From the NCBI GenBank assembly GCA_040905285.1, contig JBBDRV010000070.1:1-9122 (forward strand): a stretch of 9,122 nucleotides of DNA, in the 5' to 3' direction. Numbering within the stretch: position 1 is the first letter of the stretch; every line of letters starts with the position of its first letter. Shown here piece after piece: positions 1-5,715 of the stretch. The translations under genes were made by a program, and so were the position numbers. Origin of the DNA: JBBDRV01 sp040905285 (GTDB taxonomy: Bacteria > Bacteroidota > Rhodothermia > Balneolales > Balneolaceae). The notes beneath the pieces were generated by a model, which ran no database searches, was not told where the DNA came from, and was given only the letters and a program-made list of their open reading frames with translations.

Positions 1-246
1 ATCAGGGAGTTGGAAATTCATCTTGAAAAAGGGGATATGCTGATTCTGTTTACGTACGGAATAGTAGAAGCGACCAACTGGTAAGGCATGTTTTACGGAG
101 TCTACCGCCTTCAGCGAATTATTTATTTTCATCATTCAAAATCCGCACAGGAGATTGTCGACCATATTCTGGATGATATACATGAATTTTCGGATGGGGC
201 AAGTCAGCACGACGACATGACCCTGGTCGTTATCAAACAGAAATAA
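1..246 (+). pseudogene. 3' remnant of a SpoIIE/RsbU-type PP2C serine phosphatase, disrupted
   Basis: Frame 1 reads as the C-terminal part of a SpoIIE-like PP2C phosphatase, the family that dephosphorylates anti-anti-sigma factors or similar partners. Family-like stretches are LEIHLEKGDMLILFT, then GIVEATN, then RLQRII, then SAQEIVDHIL, and finally QHDDMTLVVIKQK before a TAA at 244-246. Two lesions are visible. The normally conserved TDG metal-binding motif reads TYG (codon TAC at 52-60), and a TAA stop lies in frame at 82-84, right after EATNW. Spacing between the motifs is unchanged, so the damage is by substitution rather than by insertion or deletion. The terminal Asp pair of the QHDD motif is intact, suggesting fairly recent decay. 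The N-terminal part lies outside the window, so a shortened product ending at position 84 may still be made, but it would lack the last catalytic motif. A sequencing error could explain one lesion, less easily both. Confidence 0.72.
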
Positions 247-275
247 GTTTCATATTCTATCTTTATCTTTTGCAT

Positions 276-791
276 ATGTTATCAGTCACATCAATAAAAG
301 CGGCCGGTTCCATTATTCTGGCAGGTATTATCTTTGTCAGCGGTTTAAGCCCGTCGGCAGCCCAGGACCCGCCTGAAGATAACCTGGACTGGGTCGGCGT
401 TGAAAGGGCACTTCGTCTGGCATCGCAGAATGACAAGTTAATACTGATAGATGTCTACGCAGAGTGGTGTCCCTATTGTCAGCGGATGCAGGAAGAAGTA
501 TATCCGGACGATTCCGTCGGTGCGCTGATCAGAAAATATTTTATACCGGTCAGGATAAACACGGAATCTGACGAGCCTGTAAATTATCTTGGGAATGCCT
601 TTACACATGCGGAATTTGCCACCGCCCTGAATAACCAGGGAGTTCCCACGATATATTTTATGAATCAACAGGGAGAAGTTGTCGGCCAGCAACCGGGATT
701 TCTGCCGGTTGACGTTTTTTCCAGTCTGCTGGAATATGTTGGCAGCGGTGCATTTGAAAATCAAACGTTTGAAGAATTTGAAAACCGGTAG
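276..791 (+). CDS. exported thioredoxin-fold protein (CPYC active site)
   Basis: This 171-residue protein is predicted to act as a thiol-disulfide redox protein outside the cytoplasm. Residues 1-30 look like a signal peptide: Lys at 8, a hydrophobic run from about 9 to 24, and an Ala-rich cleavage region near SAAQ. The active site WCPYC lies at 64-68, preceded by a beta strand (LILIDVYAE), and the cis-proline loop GVPT is at 122-125, as in thioredoxins. The sequence resembles the Thioredoxin_7/SoxW-type group; the partner protein cannot be told. The acidic C-terminal tail (about residues 153-171) is outside the fold. An in-frame TTG at 270 is a possible start, but ATG at 276 is preferred. Neither has a Shine-Dalgarno sequence. 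The gene lies 29 nt after the broken phosphatase and 37 nt before the metal-dependent repressor, so the latter two are probably co-transcribed. Confidence 0.85.
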   Translation: MLSVTSIKAAGSIILAGIIFVSGLSPSAAQDPPEDNLDWVGVERALRLASQNDKLILIDVYAEWCPYCQRMQEEVYPDDSVGALIRKYFIPVRINTESDEPVNYLGNAFTHAEFATALNNQGVPTIYFMNQQGEVVGQQPGFLPVDVFSSLLEYVGSGAFENQTFEEFENR

Positions 792-828
792 GGTACATGT
801 TTTCTGTCTATAAATATAAATTGTTCCC

Positions 829-1494
829 ATGGCGCTGACTCAGGCGGTTGAAGATTATATAAAATCGATTTACAGACTGGAATCCCAGAAACAGGGGGAA
901 GGAGTTTCTACAACCCGGATTGCCGAATCCCTTGGTGTTTCATCGGCATCTGTCACCAATATGATCAAAAGACTGGCAAAAATGGGCCTGGTCAGGTATG
1001 AGTCCTACTATGGCACCACACTGACGTCTGCGGGCAAAAAAATTGCCCTGGAGATCATCCGGCATCACCGCCTCCTGGAACTGTACCTGAAAGAGGTGCT
1101 CGGCTATTCCTGGGATGAGGTTCATGATGAAGCGGAAAATCTGGAGCATCATATATCCGAACAGTTCGAGGAAAGAATTGCCGAACTCCTTGATCACCCC
1201 ACTCACGACCCGCATGGTGATCCGATCCCTACCAAGGAGGGCATAATGCCGGAGATTGCCAGGCAGCCTCTTGCAGAAGCCGGCGTGGGGGATCTGTTAA
1301 TGATCGGCCGGGTAAGTGACCAGAATCCCGAATTACTGCGTTACCTTGAAAAAATCGGGCTGATACCGGGTGTAAATGTGGAGATACTTGAAAAAGCTCC
1401 TTTCAAGGGCCCCATCAGGATAACGATAGCAAAGAGGGAGCAGGTGCTGGGCTATGAAATTGCATGCAGCCTCTACGTAGTGCCCGCCGGATGA
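829..1494 (+). CDS. DtxR/MntR-family metal-dependent transcriptional repressor, long form with FeoA-like C-terminal domain
   Basis: This 221-residue protein is a predicted cytoplasmic DNA-binding repressor activated by a divalent metal. Residues 1-65 form a winged helix-turn-helix (recognition region about 36-52, SLGVSSASVTNMIKRL). Residues 70-125 form the metal-binding and dimerisation domain. Residues 150-219 look like the SH3/FeoA-type third domain found in DtxR but absent from short MntR proteins. By alignment from memory, the primary-site ligands are Asp9, His80, Glu103, Glu106 and His107; Glu84 and His99 match the DtxR ancillary site. Asp9 and Glu103 stand where DtxR has Met10 and Cys102, and equal MntR Asp8 and Glu99, which favours manganese over iron sensing. 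MntR Glu11 is replaced by Lys12. The start ATG has no Shine-Dalgarno sequence. The gene follows the thioredoxin-fold gene by 37 nt. Its stop lies inside a 37-bp tandem duplication. Family call is firm; the metal is an inference. Confidence 0.92.
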   Translation: MALTQAVEDYIKSIYRLESQKQGEGVSTTRIAESLGVSSASVTNMIKRLAKMGLVRYESYYGTTLTSAGKKIALEIIRHHRLLELYLKEVLGYSWDEVHDEAENLEHHISEQFEERIAELLDHPTHDPHGDPIPTKEGIMPEIARQPLAEAGVGDLLMIGRVSDQNPELLRYLEKIGLIPGVNVEILEKAPFKGPIRITIAKREQVLGYEIACSLYVVPAG

Positions 1495-1550
1495 CAATCA
1501 GCCGGCTGTCCGGGTAGTGCCCGCCGGATGGCGATATGCGGGCTGTCTGA
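1477..1550 (+). repeat. 37-bp tandem duplication over the repressor's stop codon
   Basis: Copy 1 is 1477-1513 and copy 2 is 1514-1550. The first 17 bases (GTAGTGCCCGCCGGATG) are identical in both copies, and 13 of the remaining 20 match, so 30 of 37 in all. Copy 1 encodes the last residues VVPAG and the TGA stop of the repressor. Copy 2 lies downstream as non-coding sequence in which the stop has become TGG. The remaining intergenic stretch, 1551-1636, shows no gene and no clear terminator. Confidence 0.8.
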
Positions 1551-1636
1551 TATTCCGGACTGGCAGGAACCTGTGTTCTGTGAAGAATGACCGGCGCAGC
1601 CTTCTGCAGTACGGACGCCTGTTTTCCTGTTATCCG

Positions 1637-2518
1637 TCAGGGGGCATGACTGCGGGGATCCGGATACAGGAATGTATAGTCAAGTTTATTTTTCACTTTC
1701 CGGTTTGAAACAGTTTTATAGCGGTTCGTGTCTTCATCTTTGAGAAATTCGGGCTCTTTCAGACTGTATTCCCTGGCTATGTACTGATAGAATTCCCTGC
1801 GGGTGGGGTGCATGTCCGAGACTGCATTATAGATCTCATTTTGTGAACCCTGTTCAACAAGTGTGCCGACTATCCCTATACAGTCATCCTGGTGTATCAG
1901 ATTAACCGGCTTTCCGGCGTCAGAAAGATTCTTTCTGCCTGCAAGGTTACGTGCGGGATGACGGTCATAACCGTACAACCCGCCAAACCTGATGATGGTG
2001 CTGTCAAAATCACTGTCAAGAATGATCTTCTCACAATGCAGAAGTGCTTTTCCACTATCTGAGGACGGTACGTCCTGCCCGGCGTCCTCTTCGGTTTTAA
2101 GCCCGCCGAATTTGCCGTAAACGGAAGTGGAACTGGCAAAAACAACCCAGGGAATGCCCCGCTCTTCCGCCCTGGCGGCGATCACAGCAATTTCAGACGG
2201 ATGCCTCGAGAGGACATCCCCGCGAGACCGCCCCGGGGGTATATTGACGAACAGCATGTTCGCATCCCAAAAAGACTCGCATTCATCACTTACCAAATGC
2301 CCTGCTTCCGAACGGCCTGATTCCACCTGGCCCGTCTCCGGACGGTCTGATTCCGCACGGGCGGAAACCTCAATCAGACAGGGCGTGATCCCGGCGGCCT
2401 TCAGCAGGTCCAGTTTTTTTACCGATGTCGTGGAACCACAAACCCGGTGGCCTTTTTTCACAAGGTGCCGGCTGAGCGGATATCCCAGCCAGCCGCATCC
2501 CAGGACTGATATTTTCAT
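1637..2518 (-). CDS. atypical SDR, NAD-dependent epimerase/dehydratase-like protein (YeeZ-like)
   Basis: This 293-residue cytoplasmic protein has a Rossmann fold of the extended SDR type. The nucleotide-binding glycine motif GCGWLG is at residues 7-12, immediately after the first beta strand. A strand ending in FASSTSVYG (127-135) corresponds to the catalytic Ser/Thr region of sugar epimerases, and RFGGLYG (177-183) matches the family's later substrate-side motif. The usual YxxxK is not intact: at the expected place Leu160 stands for Tyr while Lys164 is kept, as in other atypical SDRs, so classical dehydrogenase chemistry is doubtful. Residues 52-82 form a Glu/Ser/Gly-rich insert built on a 30-bp tandem repeat. 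ATG at 2518 is chosen because the Rossmann strand begins there. The frame stays open to 2749, but the extra residues resemble no domain and would overlap the oppositely oriented oxidase gene. Substrate unknown. It is convergent with the repressor, 142 nt apart. Confidence 0.85.
   Translation of the reverse strand: MKISVLGCGWLGYPLSRHLVKKGHRVCGSTTSVKKLDLLKAAGITPCLIEVSARAESDRPETGQVESGRSEAGHLVSDECESFWDANMLFVNIPPGRSRGDVLSRHPSEIAVIAARAEERGIPWVVFASSTSVYGKFGGLKTEEDAGQDVPSSDSGKALLHCEKIILDSDFDSTIIRFGGLYGYDRHPARNLAGRKNLSDAGKPVNLIHQDDCIGIVGTLVEQGSQNEIYNAVSDMHPTRREFYQYIAREYSLKEPEFLKDEDTNRYKTVSNRKVKNKLDYTFLYPDPRSHAP
2294..2353 (-). repeat. 30-bp in-frame tandem repeat inside the SDR gene
   Basis: Two adjacent 30-bp units, 2294-2323 and 2324-2353, match at 22 of 30 positions; the last 12 bases differ at only one. 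Read on the - strand they encode the similar decapeptides ESDRPETGQV and ESGRSEAGHL. The length is a multiple of three, so the frame is kept. Confidence 0.7.
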
Positions 2519-2668
2519 TGGTTCACTATTCGTTATCTTGTATGATTGTGTTGACGGCAAAGACTGAACAACAGAATACATTATAACCTTTATTGCGGCT
2601 CTGATGATACAAGGATACAATCTAACCGGTTCCTGCAGTATGGTGCAACAGTTTTCATCACCAGCGGC
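2519..2668. promoter_or_regulatory. divergent promoter region between the SDR gene and protoporphyrinogen oxidase gene
   Basis: This 150-nt stretch separates two genes that start in opposite directions, so it should hold both promoters. For the oxidase (+ strand) a sigma70-like pair is TTGCGG (2593-2598), a 17-nt spacer, and TACAAT (2616-2621), giving a leader of about 40 nt. For the SDR gene (- strand) a pair is TTGCCG (2560-2555), a 17-nt spacer, and GATAAC (2537-2532). Both -35 boxes match only in TTG. GATACAA occurs twice, at 2606-2612 and 2614-2620. No Bacteroidota-type TAnnTTTG box was found here. The region is certain; the boxes are guesses. Confidence 0.35.
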
Positions 2669-4042
2669 ATGAATAAAAAGAAAATAGCTGTTGTGGGTGC
2701 AGGAATTACAGGCTTGACCGCGGCCCGGGCTCTGCAGGAAAAAGGTCACGTCGTTGTATTGTTTGAGAGGAAAAAACAGGCCGGAGGGTCGGTTAAATCA
2801 GTTTCACGGGATGGCTGGCTGACAGAGTACGGACCGAATACACTCCAGCTGAAACACCGGCGCCTGGCGGAGTTCATTGAACAGCTGGGGCTTCAGGATC
2901 AGATAACCGAGGCAACCCCTTCATCGAGAACAAGATACATTGCTGTCGGGGACAGTTTGAAAGCCATTCCGACAGGTTTTCTGGACTTTTTCAGAAGCCC
3001 CATACTGAGTCCTTCCGGTAAACTGAAACTGTTGAGAGAGCCGTTTGTGCCAAGGGGGCGGAACTCCCGGGAGAGTCTGGCCTCCTTTGTTGAAAGACGT
3101 CTTGGCCGGGAGGTTCTTGATTATCTGGTCGATCCTTTTGTTTCAGGCATCTATGCAGGCACCCCGCGCCGCCTTTCGGCAAAACTGGCTTTTCCGGCAT
3201 TATACAACCTGGAACAGCAGTACGGGTCGCTGTTCTGGGGAATGGGACTGAACGGATGGAAGGGGAGAAGAGGGAAAAAATTCAAAGCCAGACTCGTTTC
3301 TTTTGAAAACGGCCTCCAGACACTGACAGAACAGCTTGCTGCGGAAATAAATGATATTCGGCTGGAAGCCGATGTGACGAGAATTCATAAAAAAGAGGAT
3401 GGGTGGGAAATTACAGCAAATGGCGTGACGTACTCTTCCTTCCACAGGGTATTGACAAACATTCCGCTCTACCGGTTCAGTGAACAGCTGATCGATGGTG
3501 GCGGGGATCTGCTTGATGTCATGGCAGATGCGGAATATCCTCCGCTTTCGGTCATTTTTACAGGGTACATCCGCGGACAGATCGGACATCCGCTCGACGG
3601 GTTCGGATTCCTTGTGCCTGAAGTCGAGCAAAGGACGATTCTGGGGTCGCTCTTCAGCTCGGCGATGTTTCCCAATCGCGCTCCGGAAGGAAAGGCGCTG
3701 ATTACCACGTTTGTGGGTGGATCCCGGCAGCCGGAACTGGCTCCACTGGACAGTGAACGCCTGAGGGAAATGGTAACCGGTGAACTGAAGCATTTTCTTG
3801 GAATAAAGGGTGAGCCTGTTTTTTTTGATCATGTTTACTGGCCCCGTGCCATACCTCAATACACACGGCAATACCACAAGGTGACTGAGGCCATTTCCGG
3901 TGTGGAGAAGCGGAACAGGGGGGTTTATCTTTCCGGCAATTTCAGGGGGGGAATCTCAATACCCGCCTGTATTGAAAACGGATTGGAGTGGGCGGAGAAA
4001 ATCAGCGGCAGTTTCGGGGAAGGCGGTCCTTCTACTGAATGA
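2669..4042 (+). CDS. hemG: HemY-type oxygen-dependent protoporphyrinogen oxidase
   Basis: This 457-residue FAD enzyme of the HemY/PPOX type (also named hemY or pgoX) oxidises protoporphyrinogen IX to protoporphyrin IX, the penultimate step of heme synthesis, probably at the inner face of the cytoplasmic membrane. The FAD dinucleotide-binding motif GAGITGL is at residues 10-16, with Glu33 ending the second strand and a GG pair at 39-40. The family block DGWLTEYGPNTL follows at 48-59, where substrate and flavin meet. The C-terminal flavin-binding block GNFRGGISIPACIENG is at 423-438. Length is normal for the family. The start ATG has no Shine-Dalgarno sequence. A coproporphyrinogen oxidase role (CgoX, same family) cannot be excluded from sequence alone. 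The nearby uroporphyrinogen-III synthase gene supports a heme role. Its TGA directly abuts the stop of the opposing hydrolase gene, so any terminator must lie inside that gene. Confidence 0.92.
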   Translation: MNKKKIAVVGAGITGLTAARALQEKGHVVVLFERKKQAGGSVKSVSRDGWLTEYGPNTLQLKHRRLAEFIEQLGLQDQITEATPSSRTRYIAVGDSLKAIPTGFLDFFRSPILSPSGKLKLLREPFVPRGRNSRESLASFVERRLGREVLDYLVDPFVSGIYAGTPRRLSAKLAFPALYNLEQQYGSLFWGMGLNGWKGRRGKKFKARLVSFENGLQTLTEQLAAEINDIRLEADVTRIHKKEDGWEITANGVTYSSFHRVLTNIPLYRFSEQLIDGGGDLLDVMADAEYPPLSVIFTGYIRGQIGHPLDGFGFLVPEVEQRTILGSLFSSAMFPNRAPEGKALITTFVGGSRQPELAPLDSERLREMVTGELKHFLGIKGEPVFFDHVYWPRAIPQYTRQYHKVTEAISGVEKRNRGVYLSGNFRGGISIPACIENGLEWAEKISGSFGEGGPSTE

Positions 4043-5566
4043 TCAGTCAATCCGGCTCAATTTTTCGCCCGGACTGCGGGAGAAAGTATCCAGGAGCTGC
4101 TGAAGAATGTTCTGTCCCAGTCTGGTAAACCTTTCCTGGCGATCCATGGAAAGAAAGCGGAGGAGGAGCCGGAGTTCTGCAAGCAAAGGGGGCGGATCGG
4201 ATATGAGAGTTTCTTGTTCTATAACAAAATCCCAGTCAACAGGATGTTCAAACCGGACTCCGGCTTTTATCATGGACATGCGGTAGATGTTGGCCATCAG
4301 TCCATACCCGATAGTACTCGGATGCAGCCCGTCAAGACTGAAGATTCCGCCCCGCACCACTTTTTGTGTTTTTTCGTCCACTCTTAAATAGTCCGTTGAA
4401 AGGTTGACCCGGCCTTCGGCGGTGACCAGGTGGGCTGTGGCGGTGTTACGTTTTAAAGCCTGGATAAAGTCGTCGGGGTAAGGTTTTACAGCATCAATGC
4501 CCTTTCTCCTGCGGGCAACGGCATTTACATATTTATGCACGGGCACTACGTGAAAGCCGTATTCACCGGCAAGATTCCGGATAATTTCATTATACCGGTC
4601 CACCAGCTGATCAAGTTCAATCGCTTCCGCTTTTGTAAGGTGCGGGTGCCGGTCCGGATCAAAGTCTTCGTCCCATATCCAGAAGCGGGTATAATAATCA
4701 AAATAGCCGGTGTGTGCTGAACGCCGGCCGGCATTGACGCCACGGGTAACGGGAGGAATTGTCAGATAGGGATAGGTGGGCACGAATACATTCGGAATGC
4801 CTATGATGGCTATCTGGTCATAGAGATGTCTCATCTCTTCTTCAAAATGCTCCGGCCGGTAGACCGTAAAATCCCGCTCATAATGATGCTTCGACATAAA
4901 ACCGGGTTGTGTGTAGGAAATCTTCAAAGCGGTGAGTGCCCCGACGATGTTATTATGCCCCGTGCAGAGAACCAGGTTCTCCACACCTCCTTCGGCATGC
5001 AGGCGGACGAGATTATCCACCTGGCTGTTATTCTCACGGACCGGATTGAATCCCCGATTCAGCACCAGGCCTCCGGTCGTATACATGGCATGATCCGGCA
5101 GGACGCTGAAAACGGAATACCTGGGTTTATTCTGCCGGATGTACTCACGGCATTTTTTTTCCGTCATCAGCCAGCAGTCGTTTGCCGCAAATCCCCAAAC
5201 CGCCTGGTTATGATACGGGAAATCTTCCGGGGGGCGGCGAAGATGGTTATATTCGTTTTCCCAGTGACCTTTAATGCGTCTGAGTGTAGCATAGAGGTAT
5301 CGGGCAACAGGCAGGTATTCGTTCCAGCTGATCGAGGTGCCGTACTGTTCGGATAAACCCCTGACCAGTACTTCCAGGTTAAGGGGCAAACCGCCCTGTC
5401 CTGAAAACGAGGGGGTGTCAAACCTGGTATGGGTACCCAGGGCGGACGCCAGCAGAGAAGGGAAACTCAGGTCAGTTCGATAAATGCCACCGTTCTTAAA
5501 TCCCTGGGCCATGCTGTCGCCCATGGCTGTCAGTCTGTGGCTGTAAACCTTTTTATTAAAACGCAT
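4043..5566 (-). CDS. SGNH/GDSL-type hydrolase, 507 residues
   Basis: This is a predicted esterase-like hydrolase of the SGNH superfamily with no signal peptide or membrane segment, so it is probably cytoplasmic. Block I is MGDSMAQG, with nucleophile Ser18. Block II fits HNQAVWGFAAND, with Asn120 and the oxyanion Gly125. Block III is TGHNN at 202-206, with oxyanion Asn205. Block V is DGLHP at 412-416, with the catalytic Asp412 and His415. All catalytic residues are therefore present. It is unusual in being about twice the length of common SGNH enzymes, in having about 100 residues between blocks I and II, and in reading GHNN where GxND is usual. A charged C-terminal region (about 440-507) follows the catalytic core. 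Substrate unknown; acetyl-sugar, lipid or other esters are all possible. The gene diverges from the outer-membrane protein gene and converges with the oxidase gene with no intergenic base. No Shine-Dalgarno sequence precedes the ATG. Confidence 0.82.
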   Translation of the reverse strand: MRFNKKVYSHRLTAMGDSMAQGFKNGGIYRTDLSFPSLLASALGTHTRFDTPSFSGQGGLPLNLEVLVRGLSEQYGTSISWNEYLPVARYLYATLRRIKGHWENEYNHLRRPPEDFPYHNQAVWGFAANDCWLMTEKKCREYIRQNKPRYSVFSVLPDHAMYTTGGLVLNRGFNPVRENNSQVDNLVRLHAEGGVENLVLCTGHNNIVGALTALKISYTQPGFMSKHHYERDFTVYRPEHFEEEMRHLYDQIAIIGIPNVFVPTYPYLTIPPVTRGVNAGRRSAHTGYFDYYTRFWIWDEDFDPDRHPHLTKAEAIELDQLVDRYNEIIRNLAGEYGFHVVPVHKYVNAVARRRKGIDAVKPYPDDFIQALKRNTATAHLVTAEGRVNLSTDYLRVDEKTQKVVRGGIFSLDGLHPSTIGYGLMANIYRMSMIKAGVRFEHPVDWDFVIEQETLISDPPPLLAELRLLLRFLSMDRQERFTRLGQNILQQLLDTFSRSPGEKLSRID

Positions 5567-5578
5567 AGAATATTTGTG

Positions 5579-5616
5579 ACAGGAAGAATTGGATTAAATC
5601 AATATATTTGTCCTGT
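5579..5616. repeat. 38-bp interrupted inverted repeat, possible operator
   Basis: Outer arms ACAGGA (5579-5584) and TCCTGT (5611-5616) are perfect complements. A second, nearly concentric dyad lies inside: GATT (5592-5595) and AATC (5597-5600) around A5596, extended by ATT/AAT with one unpaired base. It overlaps the TATATTTG box and sits 12 bp from the hydrolase start codon, where a bound protein could affect both genes. No known operator consensus was recognised. Confidence 0.4.
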
Positions 5617-5649
5617 AAGAGCATATTGAAACATAAGCTATAATGACAG

Positions 5650-5670
5650 AAAAAAACGGCGGGGCACCGC
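5650..5670 (-). terminator. weak GC hairpin plus T-tract on the minus strand
   Basis: Read on the - strand, GCGG-TGCC-CCGC (5670-5659) forms a 4-bp all-GC stem with a 4-nt loop. It is followed after CG by seven T (5656-5650). The shape is that of a small intrinsic terminator, but no - strand gene lies upstream of it, so it could only stop antisense transcripts from the barrel gene. On the + strand the same hairpin would sit in that gene's leader. The stem is short. Confidence 0.2.
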
Positions 5671-5703
5671 ATTGAAAGCGGACATTAAAAATTTTGAAAA
5701 TAC

Positions 5704-5715
5704 AGGGGAAATTTG
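5704..5715 (+). promoter_or_regulatory. Shine-Dalgarno-like AGGGGA before a TTG start
   Basis: AGGGGA (5704-5709) lies 3 nt before the TTG at 5713-5715. An in-frame TGA at 5695-5697 closes the frame upstream, and the next TTG and GTG (5752, 5755) would remove the signal peptide. TTG at 5713 is therefore the only start that fits. The other complete genes in this window have no such element. Confidence 0.5.

Larger units (their letters stand above)
5567..5712. promoter_or_regulatory. divergent promoter region between the hydrolase and outer-membrane protein genes
   Basis: This 146-nt AT-rich stretch must drive the hydrolase (-) and the barrel protein (+). On the + strand it holds an exact Bacteroidota-type -7 box, TATATTTG (5603-5610), though no TTTG lies at the usual distance upstream. 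It also holds a perfect TATAAT (5639-5644) without a good -35 box. The first would give a leader of roughly 95 nt, the second roughly 60 nt. No convincing box was found for the - strand. The region is certain; which box is used is not. Confidence 0.35.

Noticed and set aside
82..84. Programmed readthrough or selenocysteine at the in-frame stop of the phosphatase
   Set aside because: The codon is TAA, not TGA, and the metal-binding Asp of the adjacent TDG motif is also lost, so decay is the simpler explanation.
438..830. 130-residue open frame on the - strand opposite the thioredoxin-fold gene
   Set aside because: It lies entirely against a convincing signal-peptide and CPYC protein and resembles no family.
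1517..1708. 63-residue open frame starting in the tandem duplication downstream of the repressor
   Set aside because: Its start is only the duplicated copy of the repressor's last codons, and its end overlaps the SDR gene antisense.
2127..2567. 146-residue open frame on the + strand opposite the SDR gene
   Set aside because: It is antisense to the Rossmann motif region of the SDR gene and has no family features.
2551..2587. TTGACG (2551-2556) with TATAAC (2582-2587) as a promoter for the oxidase
   Set aside because: Both boxes look good but the spacer is 25 nt, too long for a sigma70-type promoter.
2519..2749. N-terminal extension of the SDR protein up to 2749
   Set aside because: The Rossmann beta strand starts directly at the ATG at 2518, and the extension would overlap the start of the divergent oxidase gene.
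3200..3877. 225-residue open frame on the - strand inside the oxidase gene
   Set aside because: It is antisense to conserved HemY-type sequence, with an unstructured composition and no recognisable motif.
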